Counted from the first letter of the stretch, positions 53,967 to 63,310 are shown. The stretch is DNA of 64,000 nt from Burkholderia catarinensis (GCF_001883705.2 NZ_MDEQ02000024.1:1-64000); one strand, 5' to 3'. The notes: generated from the sequence alone by a model not told the origin. Numbers and translations are program-made.

Positions 53967-55661
53967 ATGCGTGTCAAACAGTTGCTTGCCATGTTGCTGT
54001 CGACGGCGCTCGCGTTGCCGCCGAACGGCCATGCGCAGAGCGCGTCCGCGCCGCCGCTCGAGCCGGCGACCGGCGACTCCCCGGCGATTTCCACCGTGCC
54101 GTCCGGCATCGCGACCGGCGTGTTCGGCACGTACGGCGGCGCGGAGAGCCGCTTTTCGGGCGCCGGCGGCGCGTCGGCGCCGGCCGCGAGCCTGCGTGCG
54201 CCGCTTCGTGCGCTCGAGCTGCCCGATCTCGGCGACGGCTCCGGCGGCTCGCTGACGCCGCGGGCCGAGCGCCGGCTCGGCGAGCGCGTGATGCGCGAGG
54301 TGCGGCGCGACCCCGACTATCTCGACGACTGGCTCGTGCGCGACTACCTGAACGCGATGGCGGCGCGGCTCGCGGCCGCGGCCGCCGCGCGTTTCATCGG
54401 CGGCTACACGCCGGACTTCGACCTGTTCCCGGTGCGCGATCCGCAGATCAACGCGTTCTCGATGCCGGGCGGCTTCATCGGGATCAACAGCGGGCTCGTC
54501 GTCACGACGCAGACGGAGTCGGAGCTTGCATCGGTGGTCGGCCACGAGATGGGCCACGTGCTGCAGCGGCACATCGCGCGGATGATCGGCGCGAGCGAGA
54601 AGAGCGGTTACACGGCGCTCGCGACGATGCTGCTCGGCGTGCTGGCCGGCGTGCTCGCGAGAAGCGGCGATCTCGGCAGCGCGATCGCGGTGGGCGGGCA
54701 GGCGTACGCGGTCGACAACCAACTGCGCTTCTCGCGTTCGGCCGAGCGCGAGGCCGATCGGGTCGGCTTCCAGCTGCTCGCGGGCGCGGGCTACGACCCG
54801 TACGGGATGCCGGGCTTCTTCGAGCGGCTCGACCGCGCGTCGATGGGCGATGCGGGCGTGCCGGCCTATGCGCGCACGCACCCGCTGACCGGCGAGCGGA
54901 TCGCCGACATGGAGGATCGCGCGCGCCGCGCGCCGTACCGGCAGCCGCGCCAGTCGGCCGAGTACGGGTTCGTGCGCGCGCGGCTGCGCATCCTGCAGAA
55001 CCGCGCGCCGACCGATATCGCGGCCGAAGCGCGCCGGATGCAGCTCGAGATCGACGATCACACGGCGCCGAACGTCGCGGCGAACGAGTACGGCATCGCG
55101 CTCGCGAACATGCTGCTGGGCGAATACGACGCGGCCGGCAACGCGCTCGCGTCGGCCCGCACGGCGTTCGACGCGCGCGAGCGGCGCGAGGGCGACCCGG
55201 CGACCAGTTCGCCGAGCCTCGACGTGCTGGCCGCCGACATCGCGCGCCGCGCGGGCCGGACCGACGACGCGGTGCGGCTCGCGGTGCTCGCGCAGCGGCG
55301 CTGGCCGGCGTCGCACGCGGCGATCGTCGCGCACCTGCAGGCGCTCATCGCCGCGCGCCGCTTCGCCGAAGCGCAGGCGCTCGCCCGCGCGCAGGCGAAG
55401 GCCGACCCCGAGCAGCCGGACTGGTGGGACTACCTCGCGAAGGCGAGCGACGGCAAGGGCGACGTGCTCGCGCGGCGCCGCGCGCTCGCGGAGAAGCTCG
55501 CGCTCGACGGCGCGTGGCCATCGGCGATTCGCCAGTTGAAGGAAGCGCGCGACATGAAGGAAGTGTCGTTCTACGAGCAGTCGATAATCGGCGCGCGGCT
55601 GCTGGAATTCGAGGCACGCTACAAGGAAGAGCGCGAGGACGAGAAGAACGGCCGCGGGTAG
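53967..55661 (+). CDS. Periplasmic M48 metalloprotease with TPR-like tail (BepA-like)
   Basis: 564-aa exported protease. Signal peptide MRVKQLLAMLLSTALALPPNGHA; zinc motif H193-E-M-G-H197 (VGHEMGHV) with the third ligand in SAEREADRVG (E about 245); NAFSMPGGFIGINSGLV is the conserved substrate loop. After about residue 320 a TPR-like Ala/Arg helical region follows. BepA/YfgC-type enzymes check outer-membrane protein assembly. ATG 53967 fits the signal; start codons further upstream do not. Confidence 0.9.
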   Translation: MRVKQLLAMLLSTALALPPNGHAQSASAPPLEPATGDSPAISTVPSGIATGVFGTYGGAESRFSGAGGASAPAASLRAPLRALELPDLGDGSGGSLTPRAERRLGERVMREVRRDPDYLDDWLVRDYLNAMAARLAAAAAARFIGGYTPDFDLFPVRDPQINAFSMPGGFIGINSGLVVTTQTESELASVVGHEMGHVLQRHIARMIGASEKSGYTALATMLLGVLAGVLARSGDLGSAIAVGGQAYAVDNQLRFSRSAEREADRVGFQLLAGAGYDPYGMPGFFERLDRASMGDAGVPAYARTHPLTGERIADMEDRARRAPYRQPRQSAEYGFVRARLRILQNRAPTDIAAEARRMQLEIDDHTAPNVAANEYGIALANMLLGEYDAAGNALASARTAFDARERREGDPATSSPSLDVLAADIARRAGRTDDAVRLAVLAQRRWPASHAAIVAHLQALIAARRFAEAQALARAQAKADPEQPDWWDYLAKASDGKGDVLARRRALAEKLALDGAWPSAIRQLKEARDMKEVSFYEQSIIGARLLEFEARYKEEREDEKNGRG

Positions 55662-55666
55662 CGGCC

Positions 55667-55694
55667 GGCGAACGGCGAGTGGCGAGTGGCGAAC
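55667..55694. repeat. Four 7-bp tandem repeats GGCGARY
   Basis: GGCGAAC-GGCGAGT-GGCGAGT-GGCGAAC directly after the M48 gene's stop (TAG at 55659-55661), between convergent genes. Probably short slippage; no palindrome or known function. Confidence 0.6.
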
Positions 55695-55714
55695 GCGGAT
55701 GGGGCGGCTGCGGG

Positions 55715-56302
55715 TCAGTTGCCGCCGTCGGCCGCGTCGCGCGCCTGTCGCGCCGGGCTCGCGATGTAGCCGAACCGCGCGGGCACGTCCTCGCAGACGA
55801 TGTTGCCGAGCGGCAGCGCGCGGCCGTCGCGCCAGCGCAGCACGGGCGGTGCGGCGTCGAAATCCGCGTGATCGGCGAACAGCCCGAGGTCGTGATCGTG
55901 CAGCGCCGCGACGCGCGGCGGCGCGCCGGCAGCGCGAAACAGCACGCCGCCCGCGTCGTCCAGCCACGCTTCATCCGGCTCGAACGGTGCGCCCGTCTGG
56001 TCGGTGAACGCGAGGTGCCCGTCGCGCTCGGCGAGCCGGACGACCCACGGCGTATAGGCCAGCTCGACGTACACGCGCTGTGGCCCGTTCTGGAAGAACC
56101 ACTGGCCCTGCGCGTCGCATTCGTAGTTGCGGCCGATGAACGCGTTCAGCGCCGCATGCCGGACCGGCGAGCCGAGCTCGCCGGCTGCCTGCGCCGCGTC
56201 GTCGCGCAGCCGCCATTCGCCGCGCCGGTCGAGCAGCAGCCAGCCGGTGCAGTGCGGCACGTTCGGCCATTTGGCGAGCGCCTGCCTGACGATGTCATCC
56301 AT
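55715..56302 (-). CDS. Conserved hypothetical protein
   Basis: 195-aa cytoplasmic protein of unknown function. It begins MDDIVRQALAKWPNVPHCTGWLLLDRRGEW and contains alternating strands with several Trp/His (QGQWFFQNGPQRVYVELAYTPWVVRL). Its start overlaps the stop of the YheT-type hydrolase gene upstream by 8 bp on the same strand, so the two are co-translated. No motif gives a role; the hydrolase partner is the best hint. Confidence 0.75.
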   Translation of the reverse strand: MDDIVRQALAKWPNVPHCTGWLLLDRRGEWRLRDDAAQAAGELGSPVRHAALNAFIGRNYECDAQGQWFFQNGPQRVYVELAYTPWVVRLAERDGHLAFTDQTGAPFEPDEAWLDDAGGVLFRAAGAPPRVAALHDHDLGLFADHADFDAAPPVLRWRDGRALPLGNIVCEDVPARFGYIASPARQARDAADGGN

Positions 56303-57332
56303 GGTCGACGAATTTCGAGCAATAGCCGAACACCCGCGCCGACAGCCAGTCGAGGCGGCCGGGGAACGGCCCGGTCATGAATCCCGCGTGCCCGCCGGCC
56401 GCGGGCTGGTCGAGCTCGACGGCCGGCGATACGTCGGCCGGGCCCGGCAGCGCCGATTCGGGCAGGAACGGGTCGTTGCGGGCATTGAGGATCAGCGTCG
56501 GCACGTCGATCGCGGGCAGCAGCGGCCGGGTCGTCGCCTTCGTCCAGTAGTCGTCCGCGTCCGCGAAACCGTGCAGCGGCGCGGTCACGATCTCGTCGAA
56601 GTCGCGCATCGTCACGGCATGCAGCATGGCGTCGCGGTCGAACAGCCCCGGGTACTGGTCGAGCTTGGCGAGCGCCTTGCACTTGAGCGTTTTCAGGAAG
56701 CTGCGCGTATAGACCATCGCGAACCCCTGCGACAGCGCGCGGCCGCCCGCGTGCACGTCGATCGGCGTCGAGATCGCGGCGGCCGCCCGCAGGATCGACG
56801 TGTCGCTGCGATGCTCGCCGAGCCAGCGCAGCAGCACGTTGCCGCCGAGCGACACGCCGGCCGCGACCAGCGGCCCGCGATGCTGCGCGGCGAGCCGGCG
56901 CAGGATCCAGTCGACCTCGGGGCTGTCGGCGAGATGGTAGAAGCGCGGCTGGCGGTTGATCTCGCCGCTGCAACTGCGAAAGTGCGGGACGACGGCGTGC
57001 CAGCCCTTCGCGCGCGCGGCGGCCATCATCGCGAGCGCGTAGTGCGAGCCGGAGCTGCCTTCGAGGCCGTGGAACAGCACGAACAGCGGTGCATCGGGCG
57101 GCGGCGCCGCGCTGTCGAGATGGGCGACCCAGTCGAGATCGATGAAGTCGTGGTCGGGTGTTTCCCATCGCTCGCGTCGGTACGCGACGGCCGGGCGCCG
57201 CGCGAACAGCGCGGGCACGATGGTTTGCGCATGGCTGTTGGGCAGCCAGCGCGGTGCGCGATAGCGCAGTGTGTCGTCGTCTGGGGCCGAGGCCCCGGTC
57301 AGCGGCGAGGTGGGCGGAGAAGCCGTACTCAT
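56295..57332 (-). CDS. Alpha/beta hydrolase, YheT family
   Basis: 345-aa hydrolase. LPNSHAQTIVPALF near the N-terminus and the nucleophile elbow GVSLGGNVLL (Ser in AAGVSLGG) with LFHGLEGSSGSHYA are YheT-family traits; the likely acid is in LILNARNDPFLP and the His in GGHAGF. Homologues are esterases of unknown natural substrate. It is in an operon-like run with the SnoaL-type gene upstream (34 bp) and the 195-aa gene downstream (8-bp overlap). Confidence 0.87.
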   Translation of the reverse strand: MSTASPPTSPLTGASAPDDDTLRYRAPRWLPNSHAQTIVPALFARRPAVAYRRERWETPDHDFIDLDWVAHLDSAAPPPDAPLFVLFHGLEGSSGSHYALAMMAAARAKGWHAVVPHFRSCSGEINRQPRFYHLADSPEVDWILRRLAAQHRGPLVAAGVSLGGNVLLRWLGEHRSDTSILRAAAAISTPIDVHAGGRALSQGFAMVYTRSFLKTLKCKALAKLDQYPGLFDRDAMLHAVTMRDFDEIVTAPLHGFADADDYWTKATTRPLLPAIDVPTLILNARNDPFLPESALPGPADVSPAVELDQPAAGGHAGFMTGPFPGRLDWLSARVFGYCSKFVDHG

Positions 57333-57366
57333 GATCGCCCCGCGTATGCGTTGCTTCGTCTTTTCG

Positions 57367-57813
57367 TCAGTGCAGCGGGCCCTGACCGTGACGGATCTTG
57401 GCGGCGAATTGCCCGGCCGCCAGTTCGGGAATCGGGCTCGCGTGGATGTGCGCGATGCGCCACTCGCCGCGTTCGTGGATCATCACGTACGTGGCGAAAA
57501 CCATGTCGGGTTCGGCCGTCAGGTCGGCCTGCTGATGCGCTTCGGCGATCGTATAGACGACCGTGCCGAGGCTGTCATACACGCGGATGTCGAGCGGTTC
57601 GATCGTCACCGGGCGCGTCGCGAGCCGGTTGGCGAGCCCGCTGCGAATCTGGTCGAGGCCGTGCATATGCTCGCCGTCCGCCCACACGCAGCTGGCGAAA
57701 TCCTCGTCGATCCACAACGCCAGCAACGCGTCGAGATTGGCATCGGCGACGGCCTGGTAGTAGGCGTTCAGCGTATCGGCAGCGGCTTCGAAGAGGCGGG
57801 CAAAACGTGGCAT
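57367..57813 (-). CDS. NTF2-like (SnoaL/DUF4440) domain protein
   Basis: 148-aa cone-fold protein. LNAYYQAVADANLDALLALWIDEDFASCVWADGEHMHG and the strands IRVYDSLGTVVYTIAEAHQQADLTAEPDMVFATYVMIHERGEWRIAHIHASP are characteristic of the SnoaL/DUF4440 set, which bind or isomerise small molecules. Function unknown. ATG 57813 chosen; the ORF upstream has no conserved character. Confidence 0.82.
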   Translation of the reverse strand: MPRFARLFEAAADTLNAYYQAVADANLDALLALWIDEDFASCVWADGEHMHGLDQIRSGLANRLATRPVTIEPLDIRVYDSLGTVVYTIAEAHQQADLTAEPDMVFATYVMIHERGEWRIAHIHASPIPELAAGQFAAKIRHGQGPLH

Positions 57814-57928
57814 CGGGGTTGTCTCTCGCGCGCGTCGCGCGCCGTATTCAGCACGGCGGCCCGGATGGGGCCGCCGCACACCGGTGAATCGGATTGCCCG
57901 GCGCGCCGTGCGACGCTGCCGGCCAGGG

Positions 57929-58966
57929 TCAGCGCTGCCCGACGAGCATGCCGCGCAAATCGCCGAATACCTGCTCGGGACCGAGTTCGCGCAGGCACTT
58001 CAGGTGGCCGAGCGGGCACTCGCGTTCGAAGCAGGGACTGCATTCGAGATGCAGCCATTGTACCTTCGCCAGGTCCGACAGCGGAGGGGTGTGGCGCGGA
58101 TCGGTCGATCCGTACAGCGCGACGAGCGGCCGGCGCAGCGCGGCGGCGACGTGCATCAGCCCCGAATCGTTGGTGACGACCGCGTTCGCGCGCGCGATCA
58201 GCGCGCACGCCTCGGACAGCGACGTCTGTCCGCACAGGTTGCGCACGTTCGGCGCGTGGTCGGCGATCGCCTGCGCGGCTGCGGCGTCCTTCTGCGAGCC
58301 GAGCGCGACGATCTGCGTATACGGGAACGACTGGTGCACGATGGTCGCGAGCGACGCGAAGTGCTCGGGCGGCCAGCGCTTGGCCGGGCCGTATTCCGCG
58401 CCGGGGCAGAACACGACGAGCGGCTTGCGCGTGTCGAGATTGAAGCGCGCGGACACGCGCGCCGTCTCGTTCAGGTCGGCGTCGAGGCGCGGCGCGGGCA
58501 GCGTCCTCATCGACTCGGGCAGCTTCGCGCCCGGCGCGTACGCGAGCGCCGCGTAGTGGGTCGTCATCGGCGGCCGCTCGCCCGACTTGTCGGGGTTCGC
58601 GTGCCGCACGTTCAGCAGCCCGTAGCGGTGTTCGCCCGTGTAGCCGATCCGCAGCGGGATGTTCGCGAGCCACGGGATCACCGCGGATTTCAGCGAATTC
58701 GGCAGCACGTACGCCGCATCGTAGCCGACGTCGCGCAGGTCGCTCGCGAGCTGCCAGCGGCGCAGCAGCTGCAGCTTGCCGTGTGCGAGATCGGTCGCGT
58801 GGACATCGTGGATCTCGGGCATCCGCTCGAGCACGGGCGCGACCCACGAGGGCGCGACGGCATCGATCGCGATGCGGGGATGGAGTTTCTTCAGCAGCGC
58901 AAAGAGCGGCTGCGCCATCAATGCGTCACCGATCCAGTTCGGTGCGATAACCAGCGCTCGACGCAT
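57929..58966 (-). CDS. waaF: ADP-heptose:LPS heptosyltransferase II
   Basis: Adds the second heptose to the lipopolysaccharide inner core at the cytoplasmic membrane face. 345 aa, GT9 family. VIAPNWIGDALMAQPLFALLKKLHP, LPNSLKSAVIPWLANIPLRIGY, CPGAEYGPAKRWPPEHFA and TNDSGLMHVAAALRRPLVALYGSTDPRHTPP are WaaF signatures, with the ECxP-like CSPCFERECPLGHLKCL Cys-rich tail. It is followed upstream by zinc-finger and ilvE genes in the same direction. Confidence 0.95.
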   Translation of the reverse strand: MRRALVIAPNWIGDALMAQPLFALLKKLHPRIAIDAVAPSWVAPVLERMPEIHDVHATDLAHGKLQLLRRWQLASDLRDVGYDAAYVLPNSLKSAVIPWLANIPLRIGYTGEHRYGLLNVRHANPDKSGERPPMTTHYAALAYAPGAKLPESMRTLPAPRLDADLNETARVSARFNLDTRKPLVVFCPGAEYGPAKRWPPEHFASLATIVHQSFPYTQIVALGSQKDAAAAQAIADHAPNVRNLCGQTSLSEACALIARANAVVTNDSGLMHVAAALRRPLVALYGSTDPRHTPPLSDLAKVQWLHLECSPCFERECPLGHLKCLRELGPEQVFGDLRGMLVGQR

Positions 58967-59110
58967 CAGGTGGACTTCCGATGTCGTAATGAAGCACGGC
59001 GCACGGGGGCGCCGCGTTCGGGTTGCCAGAATGGAGAATGGCGGCGCGCCGGGCCTCCGGCTGCGCCGCCTTGCGAGTCGGCGGGCCCGCGCGGGCCCGG
59101 CCGCCCGGGC

Positions 59111-59305
59111 TCAGTGACCCTTGACGACCTCGCCGTCGCGCAGCTTGTAGCGCGTGCCGCAGTACGGGCAGCGCGCCTCGCCGTGCGAGACGTCGATGAA
59201 GACGCGCGGGTGCGCGCTCCAGCGCGCCATGGCCGGGTTCGGGCAGTAGGCGGGAAGATCCTTGGCCGTCAGCTCGACCAGCGGCATTTCCTTGATTTCA
59301 CTCAT
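59111..59305 (-). CDS. Small zinc-finger (zf-CHCC) protein
   Basis: 64-aa protein, MSEIKEMPLVELTAKDLPAYCPNP..., with zinc-binding residues in AYCPNP, FIDVSHGEARCPYCGTRYKL (His, Cys-x2-Cys). It matches zf-CHCC proteins, related to the mitochondrial NDUFS6 zinc site; here role unknown, often beside ilvE/waaF. ATG 59305 has an AGAGAAAG site; the start at 59323 is an alternative. Confidence 0.85.
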   Translation of the reverse strand: MSEIKEMPLVELTAKDLPAYCPNPAMARWSAHPRVFIDVSHGEARCPYCGTRYKLRDGEVVKGH

Positions 59306-59355
59306 GAGACTTTCTCTTATCACTTTTTTGTGGGGCGGTCGGTGGCGCGGCGCGC

Positions 59356-60279
59356 TCAGACCTTCGTCAGCCAGTGCGTGTACTTCGCATTCTTGCCCGA
59401 CACGATATCGAAAAACGCCGACTGGAGCTTTTCCGTGACGGGGCCGCGCGCGCCGCTGCCGATCGTGCGGTTGTCGAGCTCGCGGATCGGCGTGACTTCA
59501 GCGGCCGTGCCGGTGAAGAACGCTTCGTCGGCCGTGTAGACCTCGTCGCGCGTGATGCGCTTCTCGATGACCTCGATGCCGGCGTCCTTCGCGAGCGTGA
59601 TGATCGTGTCGCGCGTGATGCCGTCGAGGCACGACGACAGGTCGGGCGTGTACAGCTTGCCGTTGTTCACGAGGAAGAAGTTCTCGCCGGAGCCTTCCGA
59701 CACGTAGCCGTCGACGTCGAGCAGCAGCGCTTCGTCGTAGCCGTCGGCCGTCGCTTCCTGGTTCGCCAGGATCGAGTTCACGTACCAGCCCGACGCCTTC
59801 GCGCGCACCATCGACACGTTCACGTGGTGGCGCGTGAACGACGACGTCTTCACGCGGATGCCCTTCGCGAGGCCGTCCTCGCCGAGGTACGCGCCCCACG
59901 GCCACGCGGCGATCGCGACGTGGATCGTGTTGCCCTTCGCGGATACACCGAGCTTTTCCGAGCCGACCCAGATGATCGGGCGCAGGTAGCCCGATTCGAG
60001 CTTGTTCTCGCGCACGACTTCGAGTTGCGCGGCTTCGAGCGTTTCCCGGTCGAACGGCACGTCCATCTGGAAGATCTTCGCCGAATTCAGCAGACGTTTC
60101 GTGTGCTCGCGCAGGCGGAAGATCGCGGTGCTGCCGTCGGCCGCCTTGTACGCGCGCACGCCCTCGAAGACGCCCATGCCGTAGTGCAGCGTATGGGTCA
60201 GGACGTGGATCTTGGCGTCGCGCCAGTCGATCAGCTTGCCGTCCATCCAGATCTTGCCGTCGCGGTCGGCCATTGACAT
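59356..60279 (-). CDS. ilvE: Branched-chain amino acid aminotransferase
   Basis: PLP enzyme interconverting Leu, Ile, Val and their keto acids. 307 aa (fold-type IV). PLP lysine K161 (MVRAKASGWYVNS), HTLHYGMGVFEGVRAY at the substrate site, EALLLDVDGYVSEGSGENFF and EVYTADEAFFTGTAAEVTPI are all present. Start ATG 60279 or the second ATG two codons on. Divergent from azlCD, a branched-chain amino acid exporter pair, giving one regulatory region for synthesis and export. Confidence 0.97.
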   Translation of the reverse strand: MSMADRDGKIWMDGKLIDWRDAKIHVLTHTLHYGMGVFEGVRAYKAADGSTAIFRLREHTKRLLNSAKIFQMDVPFDRETLEAAQLEVVRENKLESGYLRPIIWVGSEKLGVSAKGNTIHVAIAAWPWGAYLGEDGLAKGIRVKTSSFTRHHVNVSMVRAKASGWYVNSILANQEATADGYDEALLLDVDGYVSEGSGENFFLVNNGKLYTPDLSSCLDGITRDTIITLAKDAGIEVIEKRITRDEVYTADEAFFTGTAAEVTPIRELDNRTIGSGARGPVTEKLQSAFFDIVSGKNAKYTHWLTKV

Positions 60280-60380
60280 AGGATTCTCCTGGGATGCGGT
60301 TGTATGCAGCGTTGAGCCGGAAAGACGCTTATTTTAGCGTCATTTGGTGTCGATCCGGTCGGCCGGCCCGGGGCCGGCGC

Positions 60381-60386
60381 TATAAT
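60381..60386 (+). promoter_or_regulatory. -10 hexamer TATAAT before azlC
   Basis: Exact TATAAT in the ilvE/azlC gap, followed 30 bp later by the first possible azlC ATG. A clear -35 at 17 bp is not obvious (GC-rich spacer), so an activator may be needed. Confidence 0.5.
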
Positions 60387-60473
60387 CATCCGGTACCGAT
60401 TCCAATAACGATGGGTCGTACCGGCAGGAGGCGCCGGCGTCCCGACGAACCGCCCGCTGCGGCCCGCTTTCCC

Positions 60474-61229
60474 ATGCTCGCTCGATTGTCCGCCACCGAC
60501 CGCTTCGCGCTGATCCAGGGCGCACGCGACTATTCCCCGACACTGATGGCAATCCTGTCCTGGGGGCTCGTCACCGGCATCGCGATGAGCAAGTCGGTCA
60601 TGACGCTCGGGCAGGCGAGCGCGATGTCGATCCTCGTCTACGCGGGCTCGTCGCAGCTCGCGGTGCTGCCGCTGCTCGCGGCGAAGCTGCCGATCTGGAC
60701 CGTGCTGCTCACGGCCGCGATGGTCAACATGCGCTTCGTGATCTTCAGCGCCGGGCTTGCTCCCCATTTTTCCTACCTGCCGCTGTGGCGGCGCCTCGCG
60801 ATCGGCTATTTCAACGGCGACGTGATCTACCTGCTGTTCCAGAAACAGGGCTTCGCGTACGGCAGCGTGCCGGGCAAGGAAGCGTATTTCTGGGGGATGG
60901 CGCTCGCGAGCTGGGCGTCGTGGCAGGTGTCGTCGCTCGCCGGCATCCTGCTCGCGAGCTTCTTTCCCGCGAGCTGGGGGCTGGAGCTGGCCGGCACGCT
61001 CGCGCTGATCCCGATCATGGTGTCGGCGGTCGCGAACCGCTCGACGCTCGCGGCCGTCGCGGTCGCGGGCATCGTGTCGCTCGTCGCGTTCGACCTGCCG
61101 TACCGGCTCGCGCTGCCGCTCGCGGTGCTCGCCGCGCTCGCGGCCGGCTCCACGGCCGATTTCTTCGTCGAACGGGCCGACTGGCGGCGCATCCGCACCG
61201 AAACCGTGCACGAAAAGGAGATCGAATGA
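60474..61229 (+). CDS. azlC: AzlC-family branched-chain amino acid exporter, large subunit
   Basis: 251-aa inner-membrane protein with about 7-8 TM helices: QGARDYSPTLMAILSWGLVTGIAMSKSVMTLGQASAMSILVYAGSSQLA and NMRFVIFSAGLAPHF are AzlC (LIV-E) hallmarks. Works with AzlD, whose gene overlaps its end by 4 bp. ATG 60474 starts just before the conserved part; ATG 60411 would add an Arg-rich stretch. GGAGG at 60427-60431 has no start codon at proper distance. Divergent from ilvE. Confidence 0.88.
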   Translation: MLARLSATDRFALIQGARDYSPTLMAILSWGLVTGIAMSKSVMTLGQASAMSILVYAGSSQLAVLPLLAAKLPIWTVLLTAAMVNMRFVIFSAGLAPHFSYLPLWRRLAIGYFNGDVIYLLFQKQGFAYGSVPGKEAYFWGMALASWASWQVSSLAGILLASFFPASWGLELAGTLALIPIMVSAVANRSTLAAVAVAGIVSLVAFDLPYRLALPLAVLAALAAGSTADFFVERADWRRIRTETVHEKEIE

Positions 61230-61549
61230 GCGCGACGGAGATCTGGATCGTCATCGTCGGGATGACGATCGTCACCGCCGTCACGCGCGCGCTGTTCCTG
61301 ATCGGCGGCGAGCGCACCGTGCTGCCCGAACGCGCGCAGCGCGCACTGCGCTACGCGCCGGCGGCCGCGCTCGTCGCCGTCGTGCTGCCCGACGTGCTCG
61401 AAACGCCGGCCGGGCTGTCGTTCGCGCTGTCCAACCATCCGTTCTACGCGGCACTCGCCGGCCTCGGCTGGTTTTTGTGGCGGCGCAGCATGCTCGGCAC
61501 GATCGTCGTCGGAATGCTGGTGTTCACCGCGCTGCGCCTGATCTTCTGA
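61226..61549 (+). CDS. azlD: AzlD-family small subunit of exporter
   Basis: 107-aa membrane protein with four TM helices (IWIVIVGMTIVTAVTRALFLI; ALRYAPAAALVAVVLPDVL; HPFYAALAGLGWFLW; MLGTIVVGMLVFTALRLIF), the AzlD layout. ATGA overlap with the azlC stop and AAGGAG at 61215-61220 show coupled translation. Together the pair probably exports branched-chain amino acids. Confidence 0.9.
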   Translation: MSATEIWIVIVGMTIVTAVTRALFLIGGERTVLPERAQRALRYAPAAALVAVVLPDVLETPAGLSFALSNHPFYAALAGLGWFLWRRSMLGTIVVGMLVFTALRLIF

Positions 61550-61829
61550 TGGCCCGCCGTTGCGGCCTGCCGGGCGCCGGGCGCACGCGCGGGTGTATTG
61601 CTGCGCTGCGGCAATGCGGCCGTGCCCGCGCGCGATCCCAAATAGGCGGAATTCGCCGCCGTACGGGTCAGTCTGCCGGGTGGATCGGCTAGAATGCCCG
61701 TTCGAGATTTTTTACCCGTGCGCGTCATGCGAACCGCCAGCCACGGCCGCATCCGGCGCCCTTTCGCGGCAGCCCGCGCACATCCAGCGTGAACCCCCTT
61801 TCCCCATCCACTACTTCAATCTGTTCAAC
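61550..61829 (+). other. Spacer and pgk leader
   Basis: 280 bp between azlD and pgk, same strand. AATAGG near 61641 and a T-run at 61710-61714 lie in it. No gene is supported; the pgk promoter is probably here. Confidence 0.45.
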
Positions 61830-63026
61830 ATGAGCCAAGTCAAGCGCCTTACCGACCTGATCGCCGCCGGCCAGCTCGCCGGCAAGCGGGTATTCATCCG
61901 CGCCGACCTGAACGTCCCGCAGGACGATCAGGGCAACATCACCGAGGACACGCGCGTGCGTGCGTCCGTGCCGGCCATCCAGGCCGCGCTCGACGCCGGC
62001 GCGGCCGTGATGGTCACGTCGCACCTCGGTCGCCCGACCGAAGGCGAATTCAAGCCGGAAGACTCGCTCGCGCCGGTCGCGAAGCGCCTCGCCGAGCTGC
62101 TCGGCCGCGACGTGCCGCTCGTGTCGAACTGGGTCGAGAACGGCGTGAACGTCGCGCCGGGCCAGGTCGTGCTGCTCGAGAACTGCCGCGTGAACAAGGG
62201 CGAGAAGAAGAATTCGGACGAGCTCGCGCAAAAGATGGCGAAGCTCTGCGACGTGTACGTAAACGATGCGTTCGGCACCGCGCACCGCGCGGAAGCGACC
62301 ACGCACGGGATCGCGAAATACGCGCCGGTCGCGTGCGCGGGCCCGCTGCTGGCCGCCGAACTCGATGCGCTCGGCAAGGCGCTCGGCAACCCGGCCCGCC
62401 CGCTGGTGGCGATCGTCGCCGGCTCGAAGGTGTCGACCAAGCTGACGATCCTGAAGTCGCTGGCCGAGAAGGTCGACCAGCTGATCGTCGGCGGCGGCAT
62501 CGCGAACACGTTCATGCTCGCGGCCGGTCTGCCGATCGGCAAGTCGCTCGCGGAAACCGACCTCGTCGGCGACGCGAAGGCGATCATCGACGAAGCGCGC
62601 ACGCGCGGCGCATCGGTGCCGATCCCGACCGACGTCGTGACGGCCAAGGAATTCTCGCCGACGGCCGCGGCCACGGTGAAGCAGGTCGCCGACATCGAAG
62701 CGGACGACATGATCCTCGACATCGGCCCCGATACGGCCAAGGCGCTCGCGAGCCAGCTCGAGAAGGCCGGCACGATCGTGTGGAACGGCCCGGTCGGCGT
62801 GTTCGAGTTCGACCAGTTCGGCAACGGCACCAAGACGCTCGCGGAAGCGATCGCCAAATCGTCCGCGTTCTCGATCGCGGGCGGCGGCGACACGCTCGCG
62901 GCCATCGCGAAGTACGGCATCCACGACCAGGTCAGCTACATCTCGACGGGCGGCGGCGCCTTCCTCGAGTTCCTCGAGGGGAAGAAGCTGCCGGCGGTGG
63001 AAGTGCTCGAAACGCGGGCGGCCTGA
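61830..63026 (+). CDS. pgk: Phosphoglycerate kinase
   Basis: Glycolytic/gluconeogenic enzyme that transfers phosphate from 1,3-bisphosphoglycerate to ADP. 398 aa, standard. FIRADLNVP (substrate Asp/Asn), SHLGRPT, VVLLENCRVNKGEKKN, the KVSTKLTILKSLAEKVDQLIVGGGIANTF ADP/phosphate region and STGGGAFLEFLEGKKLP are present. ATG 61830; the ribosome site is weak. Pyruvate kinase follows 284 bp downstream. Confidence 0.98.
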   Translation: MSQVKRLTDLIAAGQLAGKRVFIRADLNVPQDDQGNITEDTRVRASVPAIQAALDAGAAVMVTSHLGRPTEGEFKPEDSLAPVAKRLAELLGRDVPLVSNWVENGVNVAPGQVVLLENCRVNKGEKKNSDELAQKMAKLCDVYVNDAFGTAHRAEATTHGIAKYAPVACAGPLLAAELDALGKALGNPARPLVAIVAGSKVSTKLTILKSLAEKVDQLIVGGGIANTFMLAAGLPIGKSLAETDLVGDAKAIIDEARTRGASVPIPTDVVTAKEFSPTAAATVKQVADIEADDMILDIGPDTAKALASQLEKAGTIVWNGPVGVFEFDQFGNGTKTLAEAIAKSSAFSIAGGGDTLAAIAKYGIHDQVSYISTGGGAFLEFLEGKKLPAVEVLETRAA

Positions 63027-63310
63027 GCGTGGCGGCGCGCGCAGGGGTGACGAAGGCCGCGCGCTCCGCGAAAGCGGAGCAGCCGGCCGGCGCGGGCCAG
63101 CGCAAACGCGCGCCCGCGCGGGCGAACTCCGCCCCGCGCGCACCGGCGGCCGTCGGCGACGCGGCCGTGCAGCACCACGAGATTCAGAACAAAGCGATGC
63201 CGGGCGCAAGCACCGGCACGCCCCCCGGAACGGCGGCCGCTGGGCCTGCCGCTTCCGGCTCTCGCAGCGTTTCACCCAGCGCATCCACCTTGATCCAGAT
63301 GAGGAGTTTC
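63027..63310 (+). other. Gap between pgk and pyk with a frame open into pyk
   Basis: 284 bp. A frame in phase with pyk is open from GTG 63029 to the pyk ATG with no stop, coding an Ala/Arg/Pro-rich stretch unlike any domain. The strong GAGGAG at 63301-63306 points to ATG 63311 as the true start, so this is probably leader sequence. Confidence 0.5.

Noticed and set aside
55667..55694. 7-bp repeats as a CRISPR or regulatory array
   Set aside because: Only four units, no spacers, no Cas genes.
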